DNA from: Eubacteriaceae bacterium
GTDB taxonomy: Bacteria; Bacillota; Clostridia; Peptostreptococcales; Anaerovoracaceae
DNA: 64,000 nucleotides
Assembly (NCBI GenBank): GCA_902362805.1
Contig: CABIXY010000001.1
Span: forward strand, 62,001-126,000
Direction: 5' to 3'
Position numbers and translations under genes: made by a program. Positions 55,627-64,000 of the stretch are shown here, one piece after another. A model generated the notes under the pieces. The model made no database searches and was not told the DNA's origin. It saw nothing but the letters and a program-made list of their open reading frames with translations. Each line of letters opens with the position of its first letter. Position 1 is the first letter of the stretch.

Positions 55627-55643
55627 TTGGCATTATTTTTGCA
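55627..55643 (+). promoter_or_regulatory. Sigma-54 promoter of the M20-family gene
   Basis: TTGGCATTATTTTTGCA has GG at 55629–55630 and GC at 55641–55642, exactly 10 bases apart. Start expected near 55654, 24 bases before ATG 55678. Confidence 0.85.
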
Positions 55644-55677
55644 TTATATTATAGAAAAAAAGAAAGGTTGTGAAGTA

Positions 55678-56862
55678 ATGCAGAGAGTAAGAGAAAGGTT
55701 TTCACAGTTGGCAGAGGATTATAATGAAGATGCAGTGAAGATACGCCGTTATCTTCATCAACACCCAGAAATTTCCGGCAATGAAAAGAAGACGACCAAT
55801 TATATTCTTAAACAGTTGATGAAAAACAGCATCGATACCATTACCGAACCGTTTCAAACAGGCTTAGTGGCGAGAGTCAAAGGAGCCGGCAGGGGTAAGA
55901 ATATTTGTATCCGTGTAGGAATCGATGCTCTGCCTGTGAAAGAAACAAGTGAATTTCCATTTGCAGCAAAAAATGAAAATGCCTGCCACTGCTGCGGCCA
56001 TGACCTTCAAGTGGCGGCAGCCATAACATGTGCAAGAATCTTACAAGAAACAAAGGATTCATGGCATGGCAGTGTAGGTTTTATTTTTCAACCGTCAGTA
56101 GAGACCGGAGAAGGTGCAAAATATATGATTGCTCATCAGGCCTTAGAGTTTTTGCAGCCAGATGTAATGTTAGGATTCCATTGTTGGCCCGAGATGAAAG
56201 CTGGCAGTGTAGGTGTACGTCCAGGTCCGATGATGGCAGCTGTAGATTTTATTAAAATCAGAATTGAAGGCAAAAGTGGTCCGGCAGCACACCCCCACCA
56301 ATGTGTTGATCCAATATTAATTGCCTCCTATGTGGTTCAACAACTGCAGCATATTGTTTCGCGTGAGTGCAGTCCTACAGAATCAGCTGTAATTACTATT
56401 GGTAAAATAGTAGGAGGCACTTCTGATAATTCTGTTGCAGCGGCAGTCGAAATGGAGGGCAGTGTGCATACCCTTCTTGAAAAAGATCGCATCTACATGC
56501 AGAAGGCTATTTGCCGTATTGTGCAAAATACTTCTGCAGCTATGGGAGGTTCAGGGAGAGTCACGGTCTTAAAAGGCGTAGATCCGTTGCTTTGTGATGA
56601 GACCATATCGGCCTATGTAGAAGAAGCTGCCGCTTGTGTGGCAATGGGACCGATAGATCAGCTGCAGAAACCTTCCATGGAAATGGAGGACTTTGCCTAT
56701 TACTTACGAGATATTCCAGGAGCCTATTTTAGAGTCGGCACTGCTAATGAGCTGGCCTCGTCAAAGCTGCCTCTGCACAATCCGTCCATTTTGTTTGATG
56801 AGAGAGCGATTTCCGTTGCCTGCAAAGTTCTTCTTCAATTTACAGCTCTCTATAGCACTTGA
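55678..56862 (+). CDS. M20D amidohydrolase-like protein with altered active site
   Basis: 394 residues from ATG 55678. The metal ligands of the family are kept: C106 and H108 (HCCGHD), E142, His in LGFHCWPE and His in LPLHNPS. The normal FQPAEE, whose first Glu is the catalytic base, reads FQPSVE here, with Val at 141. The usual RADMDALP is RVGIDALP. It may bind substrate and metal but hydrolyse poorly or by another route. It is driven by a sigma-54 promoter next to the NtrC-type gene, so it is a regulated, not decaying, gene. Confidence 0.85.
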   Translation: MQRVRERFSQLAEDYNEDAVKIRRYLHQHPEISGNEKKTTNYILKQLMKNSIDTITEPFQTGLVARVKGAGRGKNICIRVGIDALPVKETSEFPFAAKNENACHCCGHDLQVAAAITCARILQETKDSWHGSVGFIFQPSVETGEGAKYMIAHQALEFLQPDVMLGFHCWPEMKAGSVGVRPGPMMAAVDFIKIRIEGKSGPAAHPHQCVDPILIASYVVQQLQHIVSRECSPTESAVITIGKIVGGTSDNSVAAAVEMEGSVHTLLEKDRIYMQKAICRIVQNTSAAMGGSGRVTVLKGVDPLLCDETISAYVEEAAACVAMGPIDQLQKPSMEMEDFAYYLRDIPGAYFRVGTANELASSKLPLHNPSILFDERAISVACKVLLQFTALYST

Positions 56863-56942
56863 TTTATATTTCAGATACAGTATAATGATTTCATGACCTA
56901 GCGGTATAGCCGAGAGGTAAAATCATCAAGGGGGGTGAAGCG

Positions 56943-59102
56943 GTGGAAGATTTTATACAGGGGCTGAACGCAGCGCAGCAGGAGGCTGTTACTTCAACGG
57001 AAGGATTTATCCGCGTAATAGCCGGCGCAGGCTCCGGAAAGACAAGAGCTCTTTCTCAGAGATTTGCCTATTTGGTCAATGAAATCGGCATTTTGCCTGG
57101 AAATATTCTCTGTGTTACGTTTACAAACAAGTCGGCTAACGAGATGCGTCAGCGCATACACAATTTGACAGGTGATAATGATACTGGATACATCAACACC
57201 TTTCATGGCTTCTGCGTGTCTATTCTGCAAGAGGACAGTCATGCCGTGCAATATCCAAAGAGCTTCCTGGTTTTGGACAACTCCGATATTGATGCGATGC
57301 TGAAAATCATCTATGAAGAAAGAAATCTGACACTGCGAAATATGACCTTCAGCAAGGCCCGGGACATGATTGAAATTCGCAAGATTTTTAAGGAACCAGA
57401 ATATTATATGGATATGATTACTATGTCCTTAGACACTCTGCGTAAGAAATATGAACAAGCCATGGAACCGTCTGATATTATTTTCTATGGGTATCTTTAT
57501 CAAGAAAAAAAGTGTTTTGGTTTAGACTATAATGATCTGATTAAATTTTCCCTCTATATCTTTGAGGAGAATGCAGAGATTTGTCTGAAATGGCAGAAAC
57601 GTCTGGAATATATCATGATTGATGAGTTCCAAGATATCGACGACTTACAATACAAACTGATGGAAGTCCTGTGCGGCTATCATAAGAATTTATTCATTGT
57701 AGGCGATCCAGATCAGACTATTTACACTTGGCGCGGAGCCAATGTGAAATACTTGTTGGATTTTGATAAGGAATTTCCTGATGTCAGAACGATTATGATG
57801 ATGCAGAATTACAGATCCACGCCGCAGATTCTCTCCGCCGCTAATTCCCTGATCGAGAAAAATAAAAACCGTATTAAAAAAGAACTTCTGCCTGTGCTAG
57901 ATGAAGGTGCGCCAGTTTTCTGCCATCACGCTGATAACTCCAGGTCAGAAGCCACTTTTATCGCAGATAAAATGAAAGAACTGTTTGAAGCAGGTACTCA
58001 CTATCGTGATATAACCATTCTCTATCGCGCACATTATATAACGAGAACTATCGAAGAAGTTCTTTTGAAAGAAAAAATTCCCTATACTATCTACAGTGGT
58101 GTCCAGTTCTTTGGACGTATGGAAATTAAGGATGCCCTCTCCTATTTGCGTATGATCGCCTACAAAGATGACCTGTCTTTTCTGCGCATCGTCAATGTGC
58201 CAAAGCGGAATATCGGGCAGAGACGTGTGACATTTTTACAACAGTATGCGGCCGAAAAACAATGCACCCTCTATGATGCATTAATAAAGAATTTGGAAGA
58301 CGAAATTTTTAAAGGAACAAAGGCTGCCTCTTTTGTTGCACTGATAGAATCCTTTGCAGCGGATTATACAGAAAGGCCGATTTCTGAGGTTCTGTCTGCC
58401 ATTCTCAATGAGAGCGGATATGAGAAGATGCTCCGCACCGAAGGAAGTCAGGAGCGTCTCGACAATTTGGCGGAACTGAAACAGTCTGTCTTTGAATATG
58501 AAACCTCCTGTGGTGAGGAAAGTACATTAGAACATTATTTGGCTCATATCGCGTTGTTCAGCAACAGCGATGCAGAAGATCGCAGTGATAAGGTCAAGCT
58601 TATGACGGTGCATACCGCGAAAGGATTGGAATTTCCCTATGTTTTTCTATGTGCTATGAATGAGGGAATTTTTCCATCGAAGAAGACCAATACCCTGCAG
58701 GCCATGGAAGAAGAGCGTCGCTTAGCTTTTGTCGCTATGACGCGGGCGGAGCGTGCCCTGTATCTTACGGAGTCCGAGGGACGCAACTTTGATGGCTCTC
58801 CCCGTTATCCTTCCCGCTTTCTTTTGGACATCGACCCAAGGCTGCTGTCCTATACCAGAAAGCCAGAGCAGTCTTTGATAATCAAAGCGCAGGATTATAT
58901 TGCATTTAACAGCAGATATCTCTTTGCTGACTCACAGCGTCAGCTTCTTGCCTGTGGACAGAGAGTTGAGCACAAAATTTTTGGTGTGGGTACAATTGTG
59001 GAAGTAGATATAGGAAAAGCTGCTTACGTGATTCAATTCGATCATATTGAGACGCCGCGCACCATCACCTTCCGGGCAAAACTAGAAACCATCGAGGGGT
59101 AA
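56943..59102 (+). CDS. UvrD/PcrA-like superfamily 1 DNA helicase
   Basis: 719 residues with a GTG start at 56943. Motifs: Ia/Walker A AGAGSGKTRALSQR, FTNKSANEMRQR, Walker B IMIDEFQDID, GDPDQTIYTWRGA, LMTVHTAKGLEFPYVF and FVAMTRAERALYL. The C-terminus has a Tudor-like segment (VEHKIFGVGTIVEVD) as in PcrA. Such helicases remove blocks to replication and act in repair. The next gene follows after 14 bases. Confidence 0.92.
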   Translation: MEDFIQGLNAAQQEAVTSTEGFIRVIAGAGSGKTRALSQRFAYLVNEIGILPGNILCVTFTNKSANEMRQRIHNLTGDNDTGYINTFHGFCVSILQEDSHAVQYPKSFLVLDNSDIDAMLKIIYEERNLTLRNMTFSKARDMIEIRKIFKEPEYYMDMITMSLDTLRKKYEQAMEPSDIIFYGYLYQEKKCFGLDYNDLIKFSLYIFEENAEICLKWQKRLEYIMIDEFQDIDDLQYKLMEVLCGYHKNLFIVGDPDQTIYTWRGANVKYLLDFDKEFPDVRTIMMMQNYRSTPQILSAANSLIEKNKNRIKKELLPVLDEGAPVFCHHADNSRSEATFIADKMKELFEAGTHYRDITILYRAHYITRTIEEVLLKEKIPYTIYSGVQFFGRMEIKDALSYLRMIAYKDDLSFLRIVNVPKRNIGQRRVTFLQQYAAEKQCTLYDALIKNLEDEIFKGTKAASFVALIESFAADYTERPISEVLSAILNESGYEKMLRTEGSQERLDNLAELKQSVFEYETSCGEESTLEHYLAHIALFSNSDAEDRSDKVKLMTVHTAKGLEFPYVFLCAMNEGIFPSKKTNTLQAMEEERRLAFVAMTRAERALYLTESEGRNFDGSPRYPSRFLLDIDPRLLSYTRKPEQSLIIKAQDYIAFNSRYLFADSQRQLLACGQRVEHKIFGVGTIVEVDIGKAAYVIQFDHIETPRTITFRAKLETIEG

Positions 59103-59116
59103 GGGAGAGAGGAACT

Positions 59117-59758
59117 ATGATTATTTATCTGGGAAATAAGGCAGCGGATCGTGACAGCCTGGATTTTTTGACGGATATGCTGACGGACGGTTACTCTTTT
59201 GGAGGGATTTCCTGGGGCTGGGCAAAGCTCAAATATACGGGACATCACGACCGCAGCAGCAAAATCGGCGTCATGTCAAAGGACGACTATGAAAAAATGA
59301 CGGAGAATGAAAAAGCTGACTTTAAATATATAGACGAGTACGGCGGCAATGTTTTTTACAAGACTAAAAAAAGTATCGGCGATAATAATTTTTATCGAAA
59401 CCGGAGAGAAGAAAAGGAGCGAAACCCTTCTAACTATATTATCGGAGGACTGGCTGCCGTTGCTGTCCTCGTAATTGTCGCAAAGGTGATTCTGTCTTTA
59501 GATACCCAAAGCATTCTTACGACTTTAGGGAAAATTTTTTTACAGCCTATCGTTTTTTTCTCGGTGTTTCTGCCAGCGCTCATTTGGCTTTTGGCCTGGA
59601 TTGTACATAAGCTGAAGATCAAAGCTTACGAAGCAGAGGACAGCAGGGAAAGTCAAAAAAAGGCCAGGAAAAGCAAGCTGATCTACAATACGGTGATGCA
59701 ATCTGCCAGCGTTCTGATTCAGTTGGGTATTGCCCTGGCACCGCTGATACACATATAA
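59117..59758 (+). CDS. Membrane protein of unknown function
   Basis: 213 residues that I do not recognise. A hydrophilic N-terminal 105 residues (YLGNKAADRDSLDF, SWGWAKLKY) is followed by two membrane helices (about 109–126 and 140–163), a charged cytoplasmic-type stretch and a hydrophobic C-terminus (SASVLIQLGIALAPLIHI). It follows the helicase gene closely and probably shares its transcript. Confidence 0.75.
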   Translation: MIIYLGNKAADRDSLDFLTDMLTDGYSFGGISWGWAKLKYTGHHDRSSKIGVMSKDDYEKMTENEKADFKYIDEYGGNVFYKTKKSIGDNNFYRNRREEKERNPSNYIIGGLAAVAVLVIVAKVILSLDTQSILTTLGKIFLQPIVFFSVFLPALIWLLAWIVHKLKIKAYEAEDSRESQKKARKSKLIYNTVMQSASVLIQLGIALAPLIHI

Positions 59759-59760
59759 AA

Positions 59761-59803
59761 TGACAATTCTTTTGACCAAATCTTGACTTTTTCCGGTTAT
59801 ACT
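59761..59803 (+). promoter_or_regulatory. Tandem TTGAC operator and promoter of the second two-component system
   Basis: TTGAC at 59772–59776 and 59783–59787 (11-base period), with an extra TGAC at 59761, precede TATACT at 59798–59803. The first TTGAC lies 26 bases from the -10. The same arrangement stands before the lipoprotein gene at 61785–61816. Confidence 0.65.
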
Positions 59804-59825
59804 ATCCAAAAGTGGAGGGATGGCA

Positions 59826-60500
59826 ATGAAACAGAAATTATTGATTATAGATGATGAGACAATTTTGACGGAACTGCTCTTTGATCATTTTAGCGCCTGT
59901 GGTTATCTGGTCTATACTGCCAATAACGGGCAGACGGCGATTTCGCAGCTCCAGGTGCAGCCAGATTTGATTTTGCTCGATATCAACATGCCCGACCTGG
60001 ACGGCATGACTTTGTGTAAACAAATCCGCAAATCTGTAGTCTGTCCGATTCTTTTTTTGACTGCCAGAATCACGGAACAGGATAAGATAAATGGTTTTGC
60101 CAGCGGCGGTGATGATTATATCACGAAACCTTTCAGCCTGCAGGAATTGACGGCGCGGGTTGAGGCACATCTTCGCCGCGATGCCAGAAATCGTATGGCA
60201 CCAAAACTGCTTTCTTCTCAGGGGCTGCTTGTCAACCTGTCAGAACGAACGGTCACCTATGAAGGGAAAGAAATTCTTTTTTCAAAGAGAGAATTCGATA
60301 TCATTGAATTTCTTCTTTCAAACGGTAATCACGTCTTTGACAAAGAACACATCTATGAAGAAGTATGGGGATTTAATGCAGAAGGCGACAGCGCCGTAGT
60401 AAAAGAACACGTGCGGAAAATACGCACAAAGCTTTACGAAGCATCGGGAAAAGAGTATATTGAAACAGTTTGGGGGATGGGATATAAATGGAACAGATAA
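59826..60500 (+). CDS. OmpR-family response regulator
   Basis: 224 residues from ATG 59826, whose GGAGG lies seven bases upstream; ATG 59820 is too close to that site. Receiver with IIDDETIL, phospho-acceptor in LILLDINMPDLDG and DDYITKPFS; winged-helix output ends YIETVWGMGYKWNR. Overlaps its kinase by 13 bases. It probably binds the TTGAC repeats before itself and before the lipoprotein–ABC operon. Confidence 0.94.
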   Translation: MKQKLLIIDDETILTELLFDHFSACGYLVYTANNGQTAISQLQVQPDLILLDINMPDLDGMTLCKQIRKSVVCPILFLTARITEQDKINGFASGGDDYITKPFSLQELTARVEAHLRRDARNRMAPKLLSSQGLLVNLSERTVTYEGKEILFSKREFDIIEFLLSNGNHVFDKEHIYEEVWGFNAEGDSAVVKEHVRKIRTKLYEASGKEYIETVWGMGYKWNR

Positions 60501-61774
60501 AGAGAAAAAAAGCAGAGTCTTTAAAGAGTTCTTTTACTTACGCGATGCTTTTTACTGTTTTTATGATTATCATCCTCTCCTTTTTGTCTATTTGGGGCTG
60601 CACAGCTTTGCAAAAGTGGGTTATGCCAGATAAAAATCAGGCCTATCTGCACTTAACGACAACTTATTTTGACGGAACCCAGACCACTTCTACCCAGCTT
60701 GTCACCTTTGGGCAGGAAGACAGCATTCCTCTTATTGAGGCATTTGAGGGAAATAATAAAATCAAACCTTCAATCAAAGAAATTTCTAAATATTCCATAG
60801 ATAAAATTGAGAATAGTTTTGATTCTTTGTCACCAAAGAGAAAAGCGGCCTATTCCCTGCTCTCTGCGGCTATGGTGGGACTGCCAGCCATCTATTCTAT
60901 CGCCGGAGTTTTGCTCTGTGCGCTCTGGTTCTATCGAAAAAAATTGCAAAAACCTATTGAGATTTTGTCAGAGGCTACGGAGAACATTGCAAAAGAAAAT
61001 CTGGATTTTACTGTCGTCTACAACGGCAAAGATGAGATGGGAGATTTATGTGATTCTTTCGAAATGATGAGACAGACCTTGTATGCAAATAATCAAAAGG
61101 TATGGAACATGCTGGAGGAACGACGAATGTTGCAGGCCTCAGTTGCCCACGACCTTCGAAATCCCATTTCTATCATTGAGGGGTATACAGAGTATCTGCA
61201 GCAGAATATCCCAAAGGGTATCTTATCGCAGGAAAAGCTTCTGCACACTGTTGAGAATTTGTCCACTGCGGCAAAGAGGCTGGAGCACTATACCAATTCT
61301 ATTCAAGATATTCAGAGTTTAGAGGACTTGGAAATCCATCCTGAAGAGCGGGATTTGCCCAACTTTCTCATAGAAATGACAGAAGATTTTACCCATATGG
61401 CGGAGCAGATGGAAGTGGAAGTACACATCTCCATTCCTGCCTGCCAGAAAAGAATAGACGGACAAATACTTTATCGCATATTAGAGAACTTGTTCACCAA
61501 CGCCCTGCGTTTTGCCAAAAGAAAGATAGACATCAGTTTTTCCTTGGAAGAATCCATGCTGTGTATTTTGGTGGAAGACGATGGCAAGGGCTTTGCAGAA
61601 AAAGTGATCAAAAATCAAGAGCGATATACCCTTTCAATAAACGGTACAGACCGGCATATGGGTATGGGTCTGATTATCAGTCGGATTCTGTGCAAGAAAC
61701 ACGGCGGCACTTTAAAACTCTCCAATAGACCGGAAGGCGGTGCCAAAGCAGAAGTCAGAGTATCCGTGAAATAA
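60488..61774 (+). CDS. Two-component sensor histidine kinase
   Basis: 428 residues. Two membrane helices (about 17–40 and 125–148) flank an extracellular loop of some 85 residues; HAMP is followed by HisKA with SVAHDLRNPISII and by HATPase with NLFTNALRFA, EDDGKGF and MGMGLIISRIL. The order regulator–kinase–lipoprotein–ABC suggests sensing of a cell-envelope or peptide signal. Confidence 0.93.
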   Translation: MEQIKRKKAESLKSSFTYAMLFTVFMIIILSFLSIWGCTALQKWVMPDKNQAYLHLTTTYFDGTQTTSTQLVTFGQEDSIPLIEAFEGNNKIKPSIKEISKYSIDKIENSFDSLSPKRKAAYSLLSAAMVGLPAIYSIAGVLLCALWFYRKKLQKPIEILSEATENIAKENLDFTVVYNGKDEMGDLCDSFEMMRQTLYANNQKVWNMLEERRMLQASVAHDLRNPISIIEGYTEYLQQNIPKGILSQEKLLHTVENLSTAAKRLEHYTNSIQDIQSLEDLEIHPEERDLPNFLIEMTEDFTHMAEQMEVEVHISIPACQKRIDGQILYRILENLFTNALRFAKRKIDISFSLEESMLCILVEDDGKGFAEKVIKNQERYTLSINGTDRHMGMGLIISRILCKKHGGTLKLSNRPEGGAKAEVRVSVK

Positions 61775-61784
61775 ATATAAGGTC

Positions 61785-61816
61785 TTGACAGTTTTTTGAC
61801 CTTCCTCTCTTATAAT
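61785..61816 (+). promoter_or_regulatory. Tandem TTGAC operator and promoter of the lipoprotein–ABC operon
   Basis: TTGAC at 61785–61789 and 61796–61800 (11-base period) and TATAAT at 61811–61816. The distance from the first repeat to the -10 is 26 bases, identical to the regulator's own promoter. Confidence 0.7.
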
Positions 61817-61850
61817 CTCCTTATCAAATACAGGTAAGGAGATTATTTTT

Positions 61851-63224
61851 ATGAAAAAATTGATTGTAGCACTCACAATGCTGACCATGTTTTTTTCTTT
61901 TGCAGGCTGTTCGGAAAAGAGTAATCAGACGGACGGTGAGGGGGACAATGCGAAAGATGTTGATTTCTCAATTGTTAACGAGAGAGGACTCAACTGCTCG
62001 AATGAAAAAGGCTATTACTATATTGGAGAGGACAGTATACCGTTGAAAAATGCTAGCGTCGGATATCGTATGATGTATATGGATTACGAGACGAAAAAGG
62101 AAATCTATCTCTGCAATCGTCCCGGCTGTGAACACGATTCAGAGAACTGTCCGGCAGTTTTCAGTGACCAAGAAATTTTACCCGGCAGCAGCCTGTTTTA
62201 CTATGACGGTTATCTATATCTCTTTGCACACGATCAAGATCAGTCAGGAGGATGGTCCATCGATCACAATGGGTCCTCAGATGCTATGGATGGAGATAAC
62301 ACGGCCTTTGTTAGTACGCCGGCATCGCTATACCGTATGAATCCTGACGGAACAGATCGGAAAAAAGTCTATACCTTCGACGAGGCATTATCTCTGGAGG
62401 ACTTGGTAATGGCTTCTGGTGATTCTCTCTACTTTATTACAAAAAAAGTCTCAAGCAAAGAGGTTGATGACCAAACCACCTATTTTGCCTCTTCGGAAAG
62501 AGAGTTTGTCAGCCTGGGTCTGCGTGATTGGAAGATACGCGAGGTGTGTGAATTGGATACAGACGCTTCTATCATAGGAGCCTTTGGCAATCATCTTGTC
62601 ATGCAACAGACTATCTTTGATCATGAACTATCTGACAAAGAGATCATGGACGACAATCAATATATAGATGCATATCAGAAATCCTACGCCTCTTTTGCTG
62701 TTTTAAATATTACAGACGGTAAAACAGAAGAAGTTGCCAAAGCGGAAAATAAAAAAATCAATACCTATGAAGTAGCAGGTGACTGTCTCTATCTGTCCAC
62801 AGAGGGAGAAAATAAGATTGAACAGATTAATTTGCAAACGAAGAAAAAAAGAACCTTGGCTGAAACGGCAGACAGCTGTATTGATGAGGCCTATGACGAT
62901 GTTCTTCGCTGTTCTTCCTGGAGCGCTGAAGATGGCGAAAAAACGGATTTTACTATGTGCTTTGTAAATCTGCAGGATGGAAGTATTGAAAAATCGGGAT
63001 TAAAAATGACTTCCATGGAGGGAGATATACAAATACGGGCGGAACTTGCAGATCAGTTCCTTGTTCTCTATGACTATGACGCTAAAAAAGATCTGATGTA
63101 TGAAGGTCAGTATAACCTCAATGGTGCTAAATACGCTTTGATTAGTAAAAAGGATTTGTACACCGGTAAGCCAAATTATCAGACCATCGACCTGATCAGT
63201 TCTGGTATGGGCATATTTGAATGA
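61851..63224 (+). CDS. Lipoprotein, beta-propeller-like, paired with ABC transporter
   Basis: 457 residues with a lipoprotein signal (lipobox FAGC, Cys at about 20). A motif CNRPGCEHDSENCPA near residue 85, which I associate with a group of clostridial lipoproteins of unknown role, is followed by blade-like repeats (LFYYDGYLYLFAHD, SLYFITKK, CLYLSTEG). It lies two bases from the ABC ATPase frame and under the same promoter, suggesting a sensor or helper of the transporter outside the membrane. Confidence 0.8.
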   Translation: MKKLIVALTMLTMFFSFAGCSEKSNQTDGEGDNAKDVDFSIVNERGLNCSNEKGYYYIGEDSIPLKNASVGYRMMYMDYETKKEIYLCNRPGCEHDSENCPAVFSDQEILPGSSLFYYDGYLYLFAHDQDQSGGWSIDHNGSSDAMDGDNTAFVSTPASLYRMNPDGTDRKKVYTFDEALSLEDLVMASGDSLYFITKKVSSKEVDDQTTYFASSEREFVSLGLRDWKIREVCELDTDASIIGAFGNHLVMQQTIFDHELSDKEIMDDNQYIDAYQKSYASFAVLNITDGKTEEVAKAENKKINTYEVAGDCLYLSTEGENKIEQINLQTKKKRTLAETADSCIDEAYDDVLRCSSWSAEDGEKTDFTMCFVNLQDGSIEKSGLKMTSMEGDIQIRAELADQFLVLYDYDAKKDLMYEGQYNLNGAKYALISKKDLYTGKPNYQTIDLISSGMGIFE

Positions 63225-63235
63225 GGGGTGAAAAT

Positions 63236-63964
63236 ATGTTAGAACTAAAATCAGTTTCCAAAAAGTATGGTGATAAATTTGCCCTGCAGGATATTTCCCT
63301 TTCTCTTTCAGAAGGAATCTATGGGATTTTAGGTCCCAATGGAGCAGGTAAATCTACCTTGATGAACATCATCACAGAAAATCTATCACCAGATACCGGT
63401 GAAGTTCTCTGGAACGGCAAGCCGATTAAGGAACTGGGTGCGGACTATCGGGCAATTCTTGGTTATGCACCACAGCAGCAGGGTCTCTATGACACTTTCA
63501 CTGGCCGCCGATTTCTCAGCTATATGGGTGCCTTGAAGGGAATTCCCAAAGAAAAGATAAAGAGCGAAATAGAGGAAGCTGCGAATTCTGTCAACTTGCT
63601 GGTGAAGATGGACCGCCCTATCGGCACGTATTCTGGCGGCATGAAGCAGCGTCTCTTAATTGCCCAGGCAATCATGGGAGACCCAAAGCTGTTAATTCTC
63701 GATGAGCCGACAGCTGGGCTCGATCCGAAGGAACGTGTGAATATCAGAGAAAAAATGAAAGCGCTTTCTGAAGGGAAAATCATTTTGATGGCAACACACG
63801 TAGTTTCAGATATTCAGTCCATTGCCAAGGAGATCATCATGCTCAAGTCAGGTCAAATCGCAGCAAATGACAGTGTAGATGCCTTATGCGCCAAGTTTGA
63901 AGGGGCATCTGACCTGGAAACGGTATATATGACCGTATTTGGAGAGGTGGCACACCATGATTAG
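63236..63964 (+). CDS. ABC transporter ATP-binding protein
   Basis: 242 residues from ATG 63236 (GAGGGGTG upstream), preferred to an in-frame ATG at 63221. Walker A GPNGAGKSTL, Q-loop YAPQQQGLY, signature YSGGMKQRLL and Walker B LLILDEPTAGLD are present, followed by the switch His in ATHVV. Its class resembles exporters of peptides or antibiotics. It overlaps the permease start by eight bases. Confidence 0.94.
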   Translation: MLELKSVSKKYGDKFALQDISLSLSEGIYGILGPNGAGKSTLMNIITENLSPDTGEVLWNGKPIKELGADYRAILGYAPQQQGLYDTFTGRRFLSYMGALKGIPKEKIKSEIEEAANSVNLLVKMDRPIGTYSGGMKQRLLIAQAIMGDPKLLILDEPTAGLDPKERVNIREKMKALSEGKIILMATHVVSDIQSIAKEIIMLKSGQIAANDSVDALCAKFEGASDLETVYMTVFGEVAHHD

Positions 63965-64000
63965 GCTCCTGCATTTTGAACTGGATAAGATATGGAGAAA
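63957..64000 (+). CDS. Probable ABC transporter permease (first 14 codons, cut by right edge)
   Basis: ATG 63957 opens a frame reading MIRLLHFELDKIWR that overlaps the ATPase gene's end and runs out of the window. Permeases of this type often begin with a short amphipathic stretch like this. The call rests on position. Confidence 0.6.
   Translation, partial: MIRLLHFELDKIWR

Noticed and set aside
56899..56945. tRNA-like sequence (GCGGTATAGCCGAGAGGTAA) before the helicase gene
   Set aside because: It resembles a tRNA D-arm, but no acceptor, anticodon or T-arm can be folded from the bases that follow, and it leads directly into the helicase ribosome site.

Overview
The window looks like the replication-origin region of an anaerobic, spore-forming, low-to-mid GC Clostridia. 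Signs are the order rsmG–noc-like–parA–parB, mnmG–mnmE–jag–yidC–yidD–rnpA–rpmH, oriC, dnaA–dnaN–recF–gyrB–gyrA, plus the sporulation genes yabP and yabQ and OrtAB/proline-racemase-type amino acid fermentation genes. A member of Eubacteriales Family XIII (Anaerovoracaceae-like) is my best guess, from gene content only. Nearly all genes left of about 33.9 kb read leftward and most genes to the right read rightward, as expected for replication starting near dnaA.

Region 1 (1–10.6 kb) is an amino acid fermentation island controlled by sigma-54. A leftward operon encodes an NSS-family sodium/amino acid symporter, a 37-residue MetS-like small subunit and a glycyl radical enzyme that runs off the left edge. 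A second leftward operon encodes OrtA–OrtB (2-amino-4-oxopentanoate thiolase). A rightward operon encodes a proline-racemase-family enzyme and a sigma-54 activator. I find a canonical -24/-12 promoter in front of each of the three operons. A paralogous activator with its own consensus sigma-A promoter, followed by a flavoprotein, closes the island.

Region 2 (10.7–13.1 kb) holds a DUF3037/HipA-like kinase pair and a GNAT acetyltransferase. Region 3 (13.1–33.9 kb) is housekeeping: LTA-synthase-like enzyme, rsmA, rnmV, divIC, yabQ, yabP, an M23 peptidase, DnaD, dnaB, rplI, a GdpP-like phosphodiesterase without membrane anchor, SprT-like protein, the partition genes with parS, rRNA/tRNA modification genes, the membrane insertase cluster and rpmH. 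Region 4 (33.9–42.6 kb) contains bipartite oriC, including a DnaA-box/DnaA-trio unwinding element, and dnaA–dnaN–recF–gyrB–gyrA.

Region 5 (42.7–64 kb) is more accessory. It has an anti-sigma/sigma-B-type pair, a redox-type C_GCAxxG_C_C protein, a two-component system, a peptide-use cluster (S9 peptidase, MFS carrier, MocR-type regulator, AbgA-like hydrolase), an Asp-rich PepSY protein and an NtrC-type regulator. A sigma-54-driven M20 protein that has lost its catalytic base follows, then a UvrD-like helicase, and finally a two-component system with a lipoprotein and an ABC exporter. That last system has the same tandem TTGAC operator-promoter in front of both the regulator and the lipoprotein–ABC operon.

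No rRNA, tRNA, CRISPR array, insertion sequence or prophage was recognised.
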